Program-made: the position numbers and the translations under genes
The notes under the pieces: generated by a model
Told to the model about the DNA's origin: nothing
Database searches by the model: none
What the model saw: the letters and a program-made list of their open reading frames with translations, nothing else
NCBI GenBank assembly: GCA_030847615.1
Contig: JAUMIR010000004.1
Coordinates: 225,970,501 to 226,034,500 of the forward strand
Reading direction: 5' to 3'
Source of the DNA: Gambelia wislizenii
Lineage: Eukaryota > Chordata > Lepidosauria > Squamata > Crotaphytidae
Length of the DNA: 64,000 nucleotides
In this document: piece after piece, positions 12,036 through 21,932 of the stretch
How the letters are laid out: each line of letters opens with the position of its first letter
Numbering within the stretch: the stretch's first letter is position 1

Positions 12036-12492
12036 CTATTGAGAAATAAGGACAAATAAATAGAGTGCAGACATAGGAGAGTTAGCAGAAAAGAGGCAGT
12101 GTGTTTAGTTAATTGTTAACAAGAAAAAAATCTAATTTAGTTTAACTTACATTAGAAGGGAGAATAACCATTACATTGATGTTACCATTTAATTTTAATT
12201 TAAAAGCCGTCATTAAAGGTTTTTTCACAGTAACCTTGAAAAGTGCCATCTGTGATTTTACTCCTTACTCTCTTGTCCCCCTTGTTTTTAGGTCTTTACG
12301 TCATAGGGATTCCAAGTGTTTCTACAATTTTCCTCATTCCATTTTCTGAAGTTCTATAGATAGCAAGAAATGTCTGGGTTCAGTAATATGGATCCTTTAG
12401 TATCTTTAGAAATTAGCTGGGGAGGAGCAGTTATTGCAACTACCAACTTCAGAAGCAGTTAACACAATTTATCCTACTGGAACTACTACCTA
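12036..12492. other. Unassigned, no gene seen
   Basis: AT-rich sequence; nothing recognised. It ends with the TA that borders the fold-back element. Confidence 0.5.
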
Positions 12493-13094
12493 GGACCCGT
12501 TTACATAGTAAAAAAAATACGAAGCTGTTTGGAAGATCACTCTTCCATACACATGGCCGTTCGGATTCATACATGTCATTCAGAAGGGGGGCTAGCGAAT
12601 CCCCCGTAAACTACATGGATTCGGCATTTGGAAGGAGTAGCAGATCTCAGCATAAAATCCGTACAGCTGTCCGAATGGTTGGTGGTCTGTACGCCCCATT
12701 CGCTCACGTACGAACAGGCAGTGTAATCTGATTGGCTGGCTTAGTAGAGGGGGTGGGGCTAGTAAGGAGGGGAATTGGGAGCGCCCATCATGTTGGATTC
12801 CCGACTAAGCGAGAGTCCGGTAAGTCCGTGAATTTTATATATATTTATTTTTATTCTACATTGTAAATAGAGAAAACCAAATGTCCACAAAGCAGGTACC
12901 TTTAAAAAAAAAAGTGGAGGGAGAGTTAAAACTGCTGCTTGGCTTGCTCGCTCCAGCAAGCTGGGAAAGGGGGGGGGTCATACGGAGTTTTGGGGGGTAA
13001 AAAATCGTGTAGCCGGATCGTATGCATACAAACGACTGCCTATTTGTATTTTTTACCCCCCAAACGGATTTTTTAAAATTGTATAGATGGGCCC
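12493..13094. mobile_element. Fold-back DNA element, copy A
   Basis: Left end GGACCCGTTTACATAGTAAA; right end, read inward on the other strand, GGGCCCATCTATACAATTTT. TA lies directly left, and TTA lies right. Subterminal inverted blocks pair near both ends. The internal motif ATTCAGAAGGGGGG followed by CTAGCGAATCCCCCGTAAAC is shared with copy G (56105-56142). An inverted CCAAT box (ATTGG at 12731) sits in the middle. No transposase frame is visible, so it is non-autonomous. A Harbinger, Tc1/mariner or ISL2EU-type source is possible; I cannot decide from this copy. Confidence 0.7.
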
Positions 13095-14160
13095 TTAGTA
13101 AATGGTTTGATTCTTCTAACCTAAATAATGTAATTCTCCAACCTGAAGGACTAATAAAAAGCTAATAACACTTTTCCAGAATCCAAGAGAACTAGGCTGT
13201 GGGTAAAAGAACCTGGAAATTGAGTAGGGTCTCTTATTTCATTAATTCATAGCTAGGTTAATAATTTAATTCTGGATTTAAGGTAACGGTGAAATTCCAA
13301 CTTACTTTATCAGTTAAATAAGTTAAAATATTAATTAAATTGCCTTTTTGTTGGAAATTTTATAACTTAATCGAGAATTTAAGTAATTTTACTGTAGTTA
13401 GTTTATTACCATCACTGAGACCATGGGACTTACCTCCAAGTGAACGTGAATATCCTGGACTATAAATACTTCATTTAAGCTAGTTGTTGGTTTTTCATAT
13501 GCCACTGAAACACCAGATGATTCTGACCTTCTTTTACTTTAGGGTGGTGCCACTTATCAGGCTATATATAGATTTATCACTGCTATATAAACTCTTTTAT
13601 CTTTTTGAATTTTACAACTTGGTGATTTTAAAAAGAATTCACTATGGGCAAAAGTTCATTTAGCGTCTGAGGTTTGGGTTTAGAAATGTGTGTTCATGTA
13701 ATACTTAAAGGAAATTGTAATAATTTCTTAACTAATTGATCCATTTTTCTGCTGACAAATTTTGAATTCATGACAGTGAAATGTTGCTCATTTTTCTAAA
13801 GGAAAATTAAAAGCTAATTATTGTGCTCAAAATATCTTTGTTAATTCCTGGGATGCAGGCAAATATTTTTCATTTACAATGAAAGGTTTTAAGTCCCTTG
13901 CTATAGTTGCATCATTTCACCAACAGCTACAATACAGAGTCCAAATAAATTTTTAAAATATATTTTAGAACAAGCTCCTTTTGTCCATATAGAAATTATT
14001 AGCAAGGCAGTATAATTTTCCTTTCACTTACACTGTCTTTTCAGTCTCTTTTGGATGATAGGAGCAATATTTACTTACAAATTATGCATTGGTACATCCC
14101 AGACTTATATTAAGGGAAAGCATTTTTTTTATTTTAAAATATACTCATTATATCATTATT
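13095..14160. other. Unassigned AT-rich stretch
   Basis: No gene seen. At 13410-13460 the phrase CTGAGACCATGGGACTTACC is a piece of the old interspersed repeat annotated at 11876; on the minus strand it mimics a splice donor. Confidence 0.45.
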
Positions 14161-14438
14161 TTCATCATCATCAGAATATTTATATCCCGCTCTATAGCAG
14201 GAGGGCAGCATGCAAATAAAATTGGTTTAACCATTTAGAAAGAGTTTAAAATGTAAAACAGTATTTATTCCTTATTTTATTTATTCACTTAACTTGCTAT
14301 ATATGTTACCTTTCTGGGGCCCAAAGAGGCTTACAAGGGCCAACATGGGGCCCAAAGAGGCTTATAAGGCTAAAACAAAATAAAGCTAAAAACCAGACAA
14401 TAAAAAAATAAAAACACAATTAAACAAGCTATCATATT
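14161..14438 (-). mobile_element. L2-type LINE 3' UTR
   Basis: ATCATCATCAGAATATTTATATCCCGC... is the antisense of the L2 3' tail (GCGGGATATAAAT followed by a trinucleotide repeat), followed by the A-rich CTAAAAACCAGACAATAAAA block. Inside it, GGGGCCCAAAGAGGCTTA occurs twice about 33 bp apart (near 14317 and 14347), a local tandem duplication. No ORF sequence is left. Confidence 0.6.
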
Positions 14439-14652
14439 GTCGTGTAGTAGTTTGAGCATTGGACTATGACTCTGGAGACCAAGGTTGAATTCCCTGCTTA
14501 GTCATGGAAACCCACTGGGTGACCTTGGGCAAGTCACATTCTCTCAGCCTCAGAGGAGGACAAAGACAAGCCTCCTCTAAACAAATCTTGCCAAGAAGAC
14601 CCCATGACCTTAGGGTGACCATAAATTTGAAAAGACATGCACACAACAATAA
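14439..14652 (+). mobile_element. tRNA-derived SINE
   Basis: It reads GTAGTTTGAGCATTGGACTA, CTCTGGAGACCAAGGTTGAA, GTGACCTTGGGCAAGTCAC, CAGCCTCAGAGGAGGAC, CCAAGAAGACCCCATGACC and CACACAACAATAA. The head is a degenerate tRNA promoter and the tail is ACA-rich. It lies directly next to the L2 tail, so it may have inserted in or beside that element. Confidence 0.85.
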
Positions 14653-15255
14653 CCATATTAAAATGGAATTTATTTTTAAATGCATAAAATCATATAAAAA
14701 CATAACACTGAAGAGAAAATCAAGCACACATACATACCATAAAAGCCTCCCTTTAACCACTTAACCATCAAATGCCTGTTCAAATAAAAAGGTACAGTAT
14801 TTGCTTACCAGTGAAAGGACAATAGAGACTATGGAAATTCCACAGCCTGGGAGCAGCCACTCATAAGGTTCTCTCTCATGTTCTCACCGGATAGGCTGGT
14901 GATGGTGATGAGAGCAAGAGAAAGCTGTTCCCTGAAGTTCTTAAGACTTGTGTGGGTTCATATGGAAAATATGGTATTTCGGATCTGTTTTGGAAAGCAG
15001 CCTTATACTGCTTGGGCACTTCCAGGCATTATAGTTCGAAAAGTACCTTTTCCAATTTCTTAGTAGGTTAGACTAAAAAAGGGTAACTTACCCAAGACTA
15101 CTTGATATATTTCTTAGCTCAATAAGTATTCAGGTTTCCTGCATCCAAATGTAGTACTCTGTTGAGGTTGTGGGTAGGGATATCTTACAAAATCCCCACA
15201 TCTAATGGATCTGGAGCTCCTGGAATTCTTTGGGGAAAGTGGTTTAAACTATCAT
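14653..15255. other. Unassigned, no gene seen
   Basis: No recognised repeat or coding signal, although a 61-codon plus-strand frame occurs at 14878-15063. Confidence 0.45.
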
Positions 15256-15965
15256 ACCTCACCCCCTGGATGATTCAGACAAAGAGGAGGAAGAGGCAGC
15301 TTGCCAGGAATCTGCTGCTCCTGATAATGAAGGTCTCTCTGAGTCTGGAGGCAGTAGGGGGTTCCTGCTCCCCAGCAGGAGGTCATAGATGCTGAAGATG
15401 CTGGAGATATACCTCCATTGTTTGCTGAACAATGCAGAGATAAACTCCAATCCCAGCAGCTGTTAAGTAATAGATGCTGACCTAATTAGGCACCTGTGAC
15501 CTTGAGAGAGCTGCTCATAAATCTCCTGGCAGTTTCCTCACAGCTTTGTGGCTGACAACAGTCTTATCTTGTTGATTAGCAATACTCTCCAGCTGTGGCG
15601 TCACTAAGGCTGGTGCCACTTCTCCCCCTGAGAGTGTTAGCTGGTCCAATTTGGCCTCTTTGCTCCCCCTAGTGATGCCACTGCTCTTCAGTGTTCCTGT
15701 TTTCATGACCTTGGACTGGTTATGTTTTGACAACTTTGTTTTACTCCTTGCTGGTTTGTTTATTTGGACTATTGACTTACTGTAATGACTTTTGGACTGG
15801 CTGAAGACCACCCTCTTGGTCCTACTGTCATCTTGCTTGGATAACCTGTGACTGACCTGGACTGAATTAACCACTTGTCAGCTCTTGCACTCCAACCTGG
15901 TGCTGGTGCCTGGTCAACTTGCTCACTGGAGCATAGGACATAAACTGATACAGGTTGGTAGAGCT
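15256..15965. mobile_element. LTR-like retroelement segment (tentative)
   Basis: At 15264-15330 the plus strand encodes an acidic stretch (DDSDKEEEEAACQESAAP) that soon hits stops. It is followed by TGACCTAATTAGGCACCTG and then, at 15700-15870, many TTTGGACT / TTGACT phrases. Acidic gag-like ends and such phrases are, from memory, typical of lizard Gypsy-type LTRs. No paired LTR, primer binding site or polymerase is in the window, so this is a suspicion. A 91-bp hAT element at 15593 interrupts it, which shows the segment is older than that insertion. Confidence 0.3.
15593..15683. mobile_element. 91-bp hAT-type MITE with 8-bp duplication
   Basis: Ends are CTGTGGCGTCACTAAGGC and, inverted, CAGTGGCATCACTAGGGG. 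The flanking 8-mers are CTCTCCAG (15585-15592) and CTCTTCAG (15684-15691), a single mismatch. An 8-bp duplication is the hAT signature. The element is too short to encode anything. A relative with the same ends lies at 60994-61081, and partial ones near 53700, 57770 and 63895. Confidence 0.75.
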
Positions 15966-16840
15966 GATAGGGTCATAACTTTGGCAGTCTCTGTTACCAA
16001 GCAGGTCCTCAGAGCTGATCTGTGAGCAAATGCTTTCTGCTCTCCATGTATACCTTTTCCATAGGATTAGTATGATCTCATTTACTCATACGTATAATAT
16101 TTCCCTAGAACTACACGGCAACAACAGTAAAATCCCACGGAGGTTAAGGCAAATATCTTTATGCAGTAACATGAAAAACAATGTGTTAATCAGCATTTTA
16201 GAGAGGAATTTTGAGTACAGGAAACACTTCTGTCTTGGTCCTTGAGAATGGCATGTTGTGGATCTCTTGGGAGAACTGTCAGCTCTTTACCATGGTAGAA
16301 TGAATGGAAAGTTTTGACATAGTTTAAAGTTTGAATTAGTCTGCTTCTAAACTTGTTTGCATCTGTTTACAGTTCACTTCATGACAATGATGATGTCGAC
16401 TTCTTTTTTACAGGAACTGCTGGATGCTGAGTGAGAGATATCCATATGTCTCAGCTCTTGCAAGCAGTTCTGTTTCCTGTGCTCCCTCATAATTTTAGGG
16501 ATGGGGCAGAAAGAGTAAGGATTGCAGTTATCTGAAAAATGCCGTGAGAAGGCAGTGCTTTATTCTCAGGCATTATTCTTGCCTAAAAACCACAGAGAGC
16601 CTCTGCTTTCCTTTGAATAGTCATAGCATTGTAGGCATATTAGGAGTCACAGGGAGGAACAGAGCTCTGCCAAAATCATTAGTATTTAGCACCAAATAAA
16701 TTATTACTCAGAATATCTTATTTCCTGATTTCTGTTTTGCATCATGTGCTCTAGTACAGAGAAGTTCACCAATTTTATCATAGCAGGGTTCCTCAAGTCA
16801 CCTCTTCTGAGCTTTAAGAAACATATAACTTAAGAATCAA
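15966..16840. other. Unassigned, no gene seen
   Basis: No repeat recognised. A short acceptor-like TTCTTTTTTACAG lies at 16402-16414, without a convincing exon after it. Confidence 0.45.
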
Positions 16841-17625
16841 CAAAGATGATCTGGCTTGCCAATCTCTCCACCCAGGTAAGATAAGAGGCAAAGCAGAAAT
16901 TGAAAGATTCTGCCCAAGAGGAAACTGAACACACACCAAAACAGGACTTCTTGTTAATCATAGATGATTGGAATGCAAAAATCAGAAACAGAGCAGAATT
17001 AAAGATTGTAGGAAGATTTGGCCTAGGATCAAGAAATGAAGCAGGAGAGTGACTGATGGAATTTTGAGAGGCAATCAGTTTGTTCATCACAAACACAATC
17101 TTCATGCAACCAAAGAGGTGACTGTACACATGGACATCACCTGATGACCGTTATAGAAAACAAATAGACTTCATAAATGGAAGCAAAAACAAGACCGGGG
17201 CACATTGTGGCACAGATCATGAACTATTGATATAAAAAATTAGCATAAAGCTAAAGAAGAAAACTAAAGCAACCATTATGCCAAAATAGAACCTGAAGAA
17301 CATCCCCATAGAATTTAAGGATAATGTAAAAAAAAAAAAAAAAAAAAGCACTATTAAGCCTAATTGACTGGGAGCCAGAAGAACTCTGGACTGAAGCCTG
17401 GGACATGGTGAAGGAAGAATGCACACCAAAAAACAAAACAAAAAACCCATCTGTAGCTAAAAAGAAAGAAGAACCTCAATGGATGGAAGCAGTGAAGGAC
17501 AGATGAGAAGCAAAAGTAAAAGGTGACAGATATAGTTGGAAACCTGAATGAAACTGTTAAGCAACTTGTGCACAGAGACAAAGAGAACTACTATAATAAT
17601 CAATGCAGAAAATAGAAGATGATAA
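16841..17625 (+). mobile_element. BovB/RTE LINE, endonuclease region, broken
   Basis: Across frame changes and stops, the plus strand spells FITNTIFMQPKR, then LYTWTSPDDRYRKQIDFING, then KTGAHCGTDHELLI. These match the C-terminal half of the apurinic-type endonuclease of RTE-clade BovB elements: the Y-T-W-x-S-P-D block, the Q-I-D-F/Y block and the catalytic C/S-D-H block. The upstream VNHR*LECKNQ corresponds to the I-x-G-D-W/F-N block, now degraded. At 17355-17600 the linker LIDWEPEELWTEAWDMVKEE and RDKENYYNNQC follows. In-frame stops and an A-run (17328-17347) show it is dead. The reverse-transcriptase part continues after an interruption at 18285. Confidence 0.8.
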
Positions 17626-18284
17626 CAATTTTTTTCAATTTATTCATACAATCCATAGATCCATCAAACAACAGACAAGATATACATTAATAGATAAAAC
17701 CATAATACAAAACCAATAAAATTAGGATACTTATTGATAGACTTTTTTTGGAGCTCATCCAACATTCACCTATTAACTTCCCTCTCACTGGTCAAAATTA
17801 CCACAGATAAGAACTTAGCAACTGACAAGGTAATATTAGGACATTTATCCTCTAATAAGAATTTGACATATAACCTCTCCGAAAGGCCAGTAGATGGCAC
17901 AGCAAGGGAGAAATCAGTTGTTTACGACTCTGAGAATGAAGGACACAGGATAGTAGGATATGAGACATGGCTTCCACCTCCTGCGACCCACATGGACAGA
18001 GCCTTGATGCAGAGGCAGCCCCGCATACCTACCATACAACATTGCTGAAGGAAAAACATCTGGCCTTCGTAAATAATATGCAATAGATTGGCACAGTCAA
18101 GTTCTTTATGTGATCAGCCAGACCAAATGAACCTGAATATTGTATATGCAATGCACTAGGTGAACATGACAGAAAGGATTTAGCCTGCAAGTTGCAAAAG
18201 GTAATGTCCTGAAGTCTTTGTTTAACCGCTTTCAAGTCTGTGTCATAATCCAGGTTTAGAAGGAAGGATGGTGAAAGCTCAATT
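17626..18284. other. Unassigned segment between the two BovB pieces
   Basis: The start (TTTTTTTCAATTTATTCATA) resembles the antisense tail of a retroelement, and the stretch sits between the BovB endonuclease linker and the BovB reverse transcriptase. It may be a later insertion replacing part of the element, but I do not recognise its family. A 104-codon plus-strand frame (17734-18048) has no identifiable domain. Confidence 0.35.
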
Positions 18285-18445
18285 GTGGTTGCTTTTTGGG
18301 CAATATACTTGGACCAAGATTAGACTTGGAGGAAGGGGGTGTGAAAATTGGAGGAAGGAACATCATGAATTTTAGATATGCAGATGACAACATACTACTA
18401 GCAGAAAATAGAAAGAATTGGAACAAATATTGAAGAAAGTGCAAG
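18285..18445 (+). mobile_element. BovB/RTE LINE, reverse-transcriptase palm fragment
   Basis: The plus strand reads GVKIGGRNIMNFRYADDNIL (18339-18398), followed by LAENRKNW and remnants of the next helix. This is the catalytic palm block of RTE-clade reverse transcriptase, with the YADD aspartates intact (near 18377-18388). It matches the orientation of the endonuclease piece at 16841, so both probably come from one inserted BovB. The thumb and 3' end are missing. Confidence 0.8.
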
Positions 18446-20432
18446 GCGGCCAATCCTTTGGCTACTGCAATTCCTGGTGTCCCCTTTCTTGGGTATTGGG
18501 ATGTATATTGAGCATATCCAAGCTGTGGAAATACAAGTTCAGTTTCATGGTGTTCTGTGGCAGGGGGAAGAGAAATTCTGTTCATAAGCACATTTTACTA
18601 ACAAAATCCATAAAATTCAGATATAATTCCAAATAGAAACATAGTGGCCAAGCACATATAGCATTACCTATTTATTTGTTTAAATCACAGATACACTACC
18701 CAAGTAGGCCTATTCCTTTTATAGCTACTTTAAATAGGAAGAGCTGTTTGCCATTTGCACTCACAGTATGATTGCTAGGAAAGCATCCTTACATTTGCAG
18801 TCTTGGAAGTCCCACTGAATGGCCCTTATTTCCAAGTACATATGCATAGGTTGCAGACTTAAGAGACCGGTCCACTCAATTAAAAAATCAAGTCGATTCT
18901 AATGCACATCTTAGGAAGTATCCAGGGGTGGCATTTTGCTGGTAAAATGGTGGGATCCTGTGGAATTGTAACCAGGGCAATCCCCCACCGATCACTGCAG
19001 ATCCCTACTGGATCCTGAATCCAGATTTCAAGGACTGGGTAATGTGGAAGATTGAATTGGATGGGAGGAGGATTTCTGCTTTAATCTCCAGTGGAGCATT
19101 GCATTGAGCACTGTGGTGTATCTAGGATGTTTAGCTGTGAAAAATTTAATGTAAAAATTTAATTTAATGTTTAGTGTGTGAGTGTTTCACATATTCTAGC
19201 ATAGGGCTTAGTCCAAGGAATTTTTAATGGCTGCAGCAAGAAAACTTTTTGATAGGTTGCATGCAGTATGAGCTAAAAGCTCTCATTTCTCAGCTTGCCT
19301 ATCTTGAGCCTCTATCCAAAAGAGGTCAAGGTCATCGGTGTACTAGTGAGAAGGGTTCGTAGTCTAATGAATTCTGATAGAAGAAATACTATTCTGTTCA
19401 GAATAACATGTTCACTCACATCCACTCCAGGTCTGTTTCCAGCCTTTACAATAGCTGACTTCAAACTATATGCATTAGGCAGGGATGTTAGATGATCTCA
19501 TGAACACTTGATGGTGTTGGCACCATCTGTATTTCTGCAGAATGAAGCTCGTGTTTCTAGTTGTGTCAGGTATGGTGCTTGGAGTTACAGGTACTGATAA
19601 TGTTTCAGAGAGATCTGATGGCACAGAGGTCAGGAGGGAGGCAAAGAAGAAGGAAACAGCTACCTTGATTGCTCTTCCTCAGCAAGTAGGAGCCTGGAGA
19701 CTGGTGTGGTAATTTAAGGAGATAGCATTATTTCTGTTATTTTAGAATGAATTTTTCAAATCATTTTTCAAGAAATAAAACAACTTATCCCTCAGTTGCC
19801 AGTATGGTTCACTGCATCCAACCATCTTTCACAATTTCTGAGGTGTAATACTGCATTAAGTATTAGGTTGCAGCTTTATTTTTTAGGAAACAGATTTTAG
19901 TTTCTAATACCAGGAAAATCACAAAACAGCAGGAACTGTTCCTGTTTCTCTTCTGACAGTTTGCTGTGTTTCGTGAACATAGGCAAATCTCATGTTTGGA
20001 CTACCAGGAATCTAGTATTACTTGTTATCAGTATTAGGTTTGTTGTCATATTTCTGTTTGCAACATGCCAAAACACAACTCAAAGCTCTGTCATCTTGTT
20101 GACTACTGTAACTTCCCCTGTTCTATCCTCCTACTCTTGGGCAACTTCCAGTCAAGTTGAAATAAAATGATCCTTGATTCTTGTTTCCTTTACATCATCT
20201 CCATTCTTCCAGTTTGCTGTTACTCATGAATGGGGGGAGGAGTGAAAATTCTCCTGCCTCCCAACATAGGAATTACAAGAAGCTTGGGTTTTCTCTGACA
20301 GATTATGCTTTCTTGTTTCAAAGCTGTAGAGCAACATAAATTCCCAGGAACTGTGAGGCATGTGGAGGTGGCAATCTTATGACTCTTGTTAGGCCTAAAG
20401 TGCCTTTCCATCTATTGCACTTCTATACAGCA
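18446..20432. other. Unassigned stretch
   Basis: Mostly unique-looking AT-rich DNA. Around 18800-18855 a piece of the old CCCACTGAATGG...ATGCATAGGTTGCA repeat is visible. No coding region recognised. Confidence 0.45.
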
Positions 20433-20619
20433 GGCAGTGTGGCATAGTGGTTTGAGTGCTGGACTACAACTCTGGAGACCAGGGTTCGAATCTCCTGCTC
20501 AGCCATGAAAACCCACTGGGTGATCTTGGGCAAATCACACACACCCAGCCTCAGAAAACCTTATGATAGGTTCACCTTAGGGTTGCCATAAGTCGGAAAC
20601 AACTTGAAAGCACACAACA
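20433..20619 (+). mobile_element. tRNA-derived SINE, well preserved
   Basis: The best plus-strand copy. The head GGCATAGTGGTTTGAGTGCT holds the A-box, and GGTTCGAATCTCC is a near-perfect B-box, so an internal RNA polymerase III promoter is still readable. It continues GTGATCTTGGGCAAATCAC, CAGCCTCAGAAAACC, ATGATAGGTTCACCTTAGGG and TTGCCATAAGTCGGAAACAA, ending GCACACAAC. The middle block GTGA.CTTGGGCAAGTCAC resembles the core of MIR-like SINEs. From memory, this SINE type is common in iguanian genomes. Confidence 0.9.
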
Positions 20620-21030
20620 TTTGTCTCTAATTCCACCTTTGGTCTTGCTTGAAGCATCCCAATAATCATTATTTCCTTTGACCACTTCTGTGTTTCATCC
20701 ACCTTCATACCCTTCTGGGATATAGAAATTAGCTTTTCAGTGGATATTCATAAAGCTCCTTGATTCTCTTCCTTATAGCCACATATTGTAGAGCAATCCA
20801 ATTATAACAGCCACCCACAACTCTATTTCTGTATTGTATTGTTCTGTGCTGCACTGTGTGAGCTTGTACCGTTGTATCGTTTGCCTTTTGGCTCAGCATT
20901 AACTGTCTTAGCATAATTTTCCTGCTTTTCAGGGCTGTAGCATTTATTTGACAAAAAGAACAATAACAGTGCTATTTGTGGCAATCACATTTTTGAAGGA
21001 TTTTCAGTATATCTTAAGGAAGCTCATGGT
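20620..21030. other. Unassigned, no gene seen
   Basis: No repeat or coding signal recognised. Confidence 0.45.
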
Positions 21031-21672
21031 CTTGAAAGATGCAACTAGTACAGAAAGCAGAGCTAAATTTGATTAACGAAAAGAGTCATATGATGCGTAT
21101 GATGCCTATCAGTTTCCGAGTCCAGTATAAGGTGGTGGTTATTACCTTTAAAGCCCTGAATGGCTTGGGTCCAACTTATCTTTGGAACCACCTCCTCCCA
21201 TACAATCCTCCCCATGCACTCTGGTCCTCTGGGAGGAATTTGCTTCAGCCACAAAAATCTAGGCTGTCTGCAACCTCCCAGAGGGCCTTTTCGGCAATCG
21301 CCCCCAAATTATGGAATGGCCTGCCGAACGAGATCCGTCAGATGATGAACCTGAGTAGCTTTAAAAAAGCACTAAAGATGGATCTCTTTCAGCAGGCCTT
21401 TCCTAATTAGATCCTAGCCTCAGGAGCTCCTGGCTTCTTTTAGTTGTGCTGGCTATCTATTATTTTTTTTAATGTGATTTTAGATTAGCTGTTTTTAATT
21501 TATACTAGTTTAATATCTTTTTATGGGGGAGGGTGGGGGTGGGTGGTGTTTAGGGATTTTAATCTGCATTTGTATTTTAATTTTTGTAAACCGCCCTGAT
21601 TGTTTTTAACGGGGGGGGGGGTTAAAAATAAATTTTATTATTATTATTACTACTACTATTATTATTATTACT
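21031..21672 (+). mobile_element. L2-type LINE, ORF C-terminus and 3' UTR
   Basis: An open plus-strand frame (21039-21410, 123 codons) reads ISFRVQYKVVVITFKALNGL, GPTYLWNHLLPY, RAFSAIAPKLWNGLPNEIR and SSFKKALKMDLFQQAF. These are the ordered blocks after the reverse transcriptase in L2-clade LINEs (FK...TFKALNGLAP, then R.AFS..AP.LWN.LP..IR, then FK..LK..LF..AF). The stop at 21408-21410 is the normal ORF end. The 3' UTR holds TAAACCGCCCTGA (21588-21600), a G-run and a TTATTATTAC tail (about 21636-21672). The copy is truncated at its 5' side. The undamaged C-terminal frame suggests it is younger than the fragment at 1036. Confidence 0.8.
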
Positions 21673-21814
21673 ATGCGTACTCAGACTGGTTTAGGTAATA
21701 TTGAAAACTATTTAATTTTAACAAGATAAATTTATAGCAAAATATTAATTAAGGTAGTGATATTGGGATAGTTCATCCAGTAAGATTTGTCTTGGGTGGC
21801 TACAGTTTAGACAT

Positions 21815-21932
21815 CCAGATGTTGCTGAACTGAAGTTTGTCACACTCTTCACCATTGGGCTAAGCTGGCTAAGACTGGTGGGAGTTGCAGACAGGTAACA
21901 TCTGGAGGGATGCACTTTGTCCACCCCTGAAG
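21815..21932. mobile_element. Palindromic 'aacatctggagg' MITE
   Basis: The arm ATCCAGATGTTGCTGAACTG pairs with GGGAGTTGCAGACAGGTAAC and CATCTGGAGGG, and the element ends CCACCCCTG. It is a short old fold-back DNA element of the kind with CAGGGGTGGGGAACC ends (hAT-like from memory). A partial relative lies at 29590-29690. No target duplication is clear. Confidence 0.5.

Noticed and set aside
13405..13460. Minus-strand splice donor GGTAAGTCCC
   Set aside because: It is part of an old interspersed repeat (GTGGGACTTAC-type phrase) seen elsewhere in the window, so it carries no exon evidence.
20433..20619. tRNA gene suggested by intact A- and B-box-like sequences
   Set aside because: The sequence continues into a SINE body and ACA tail shared by other copies here; there is no complete tRNA cloverleaf.
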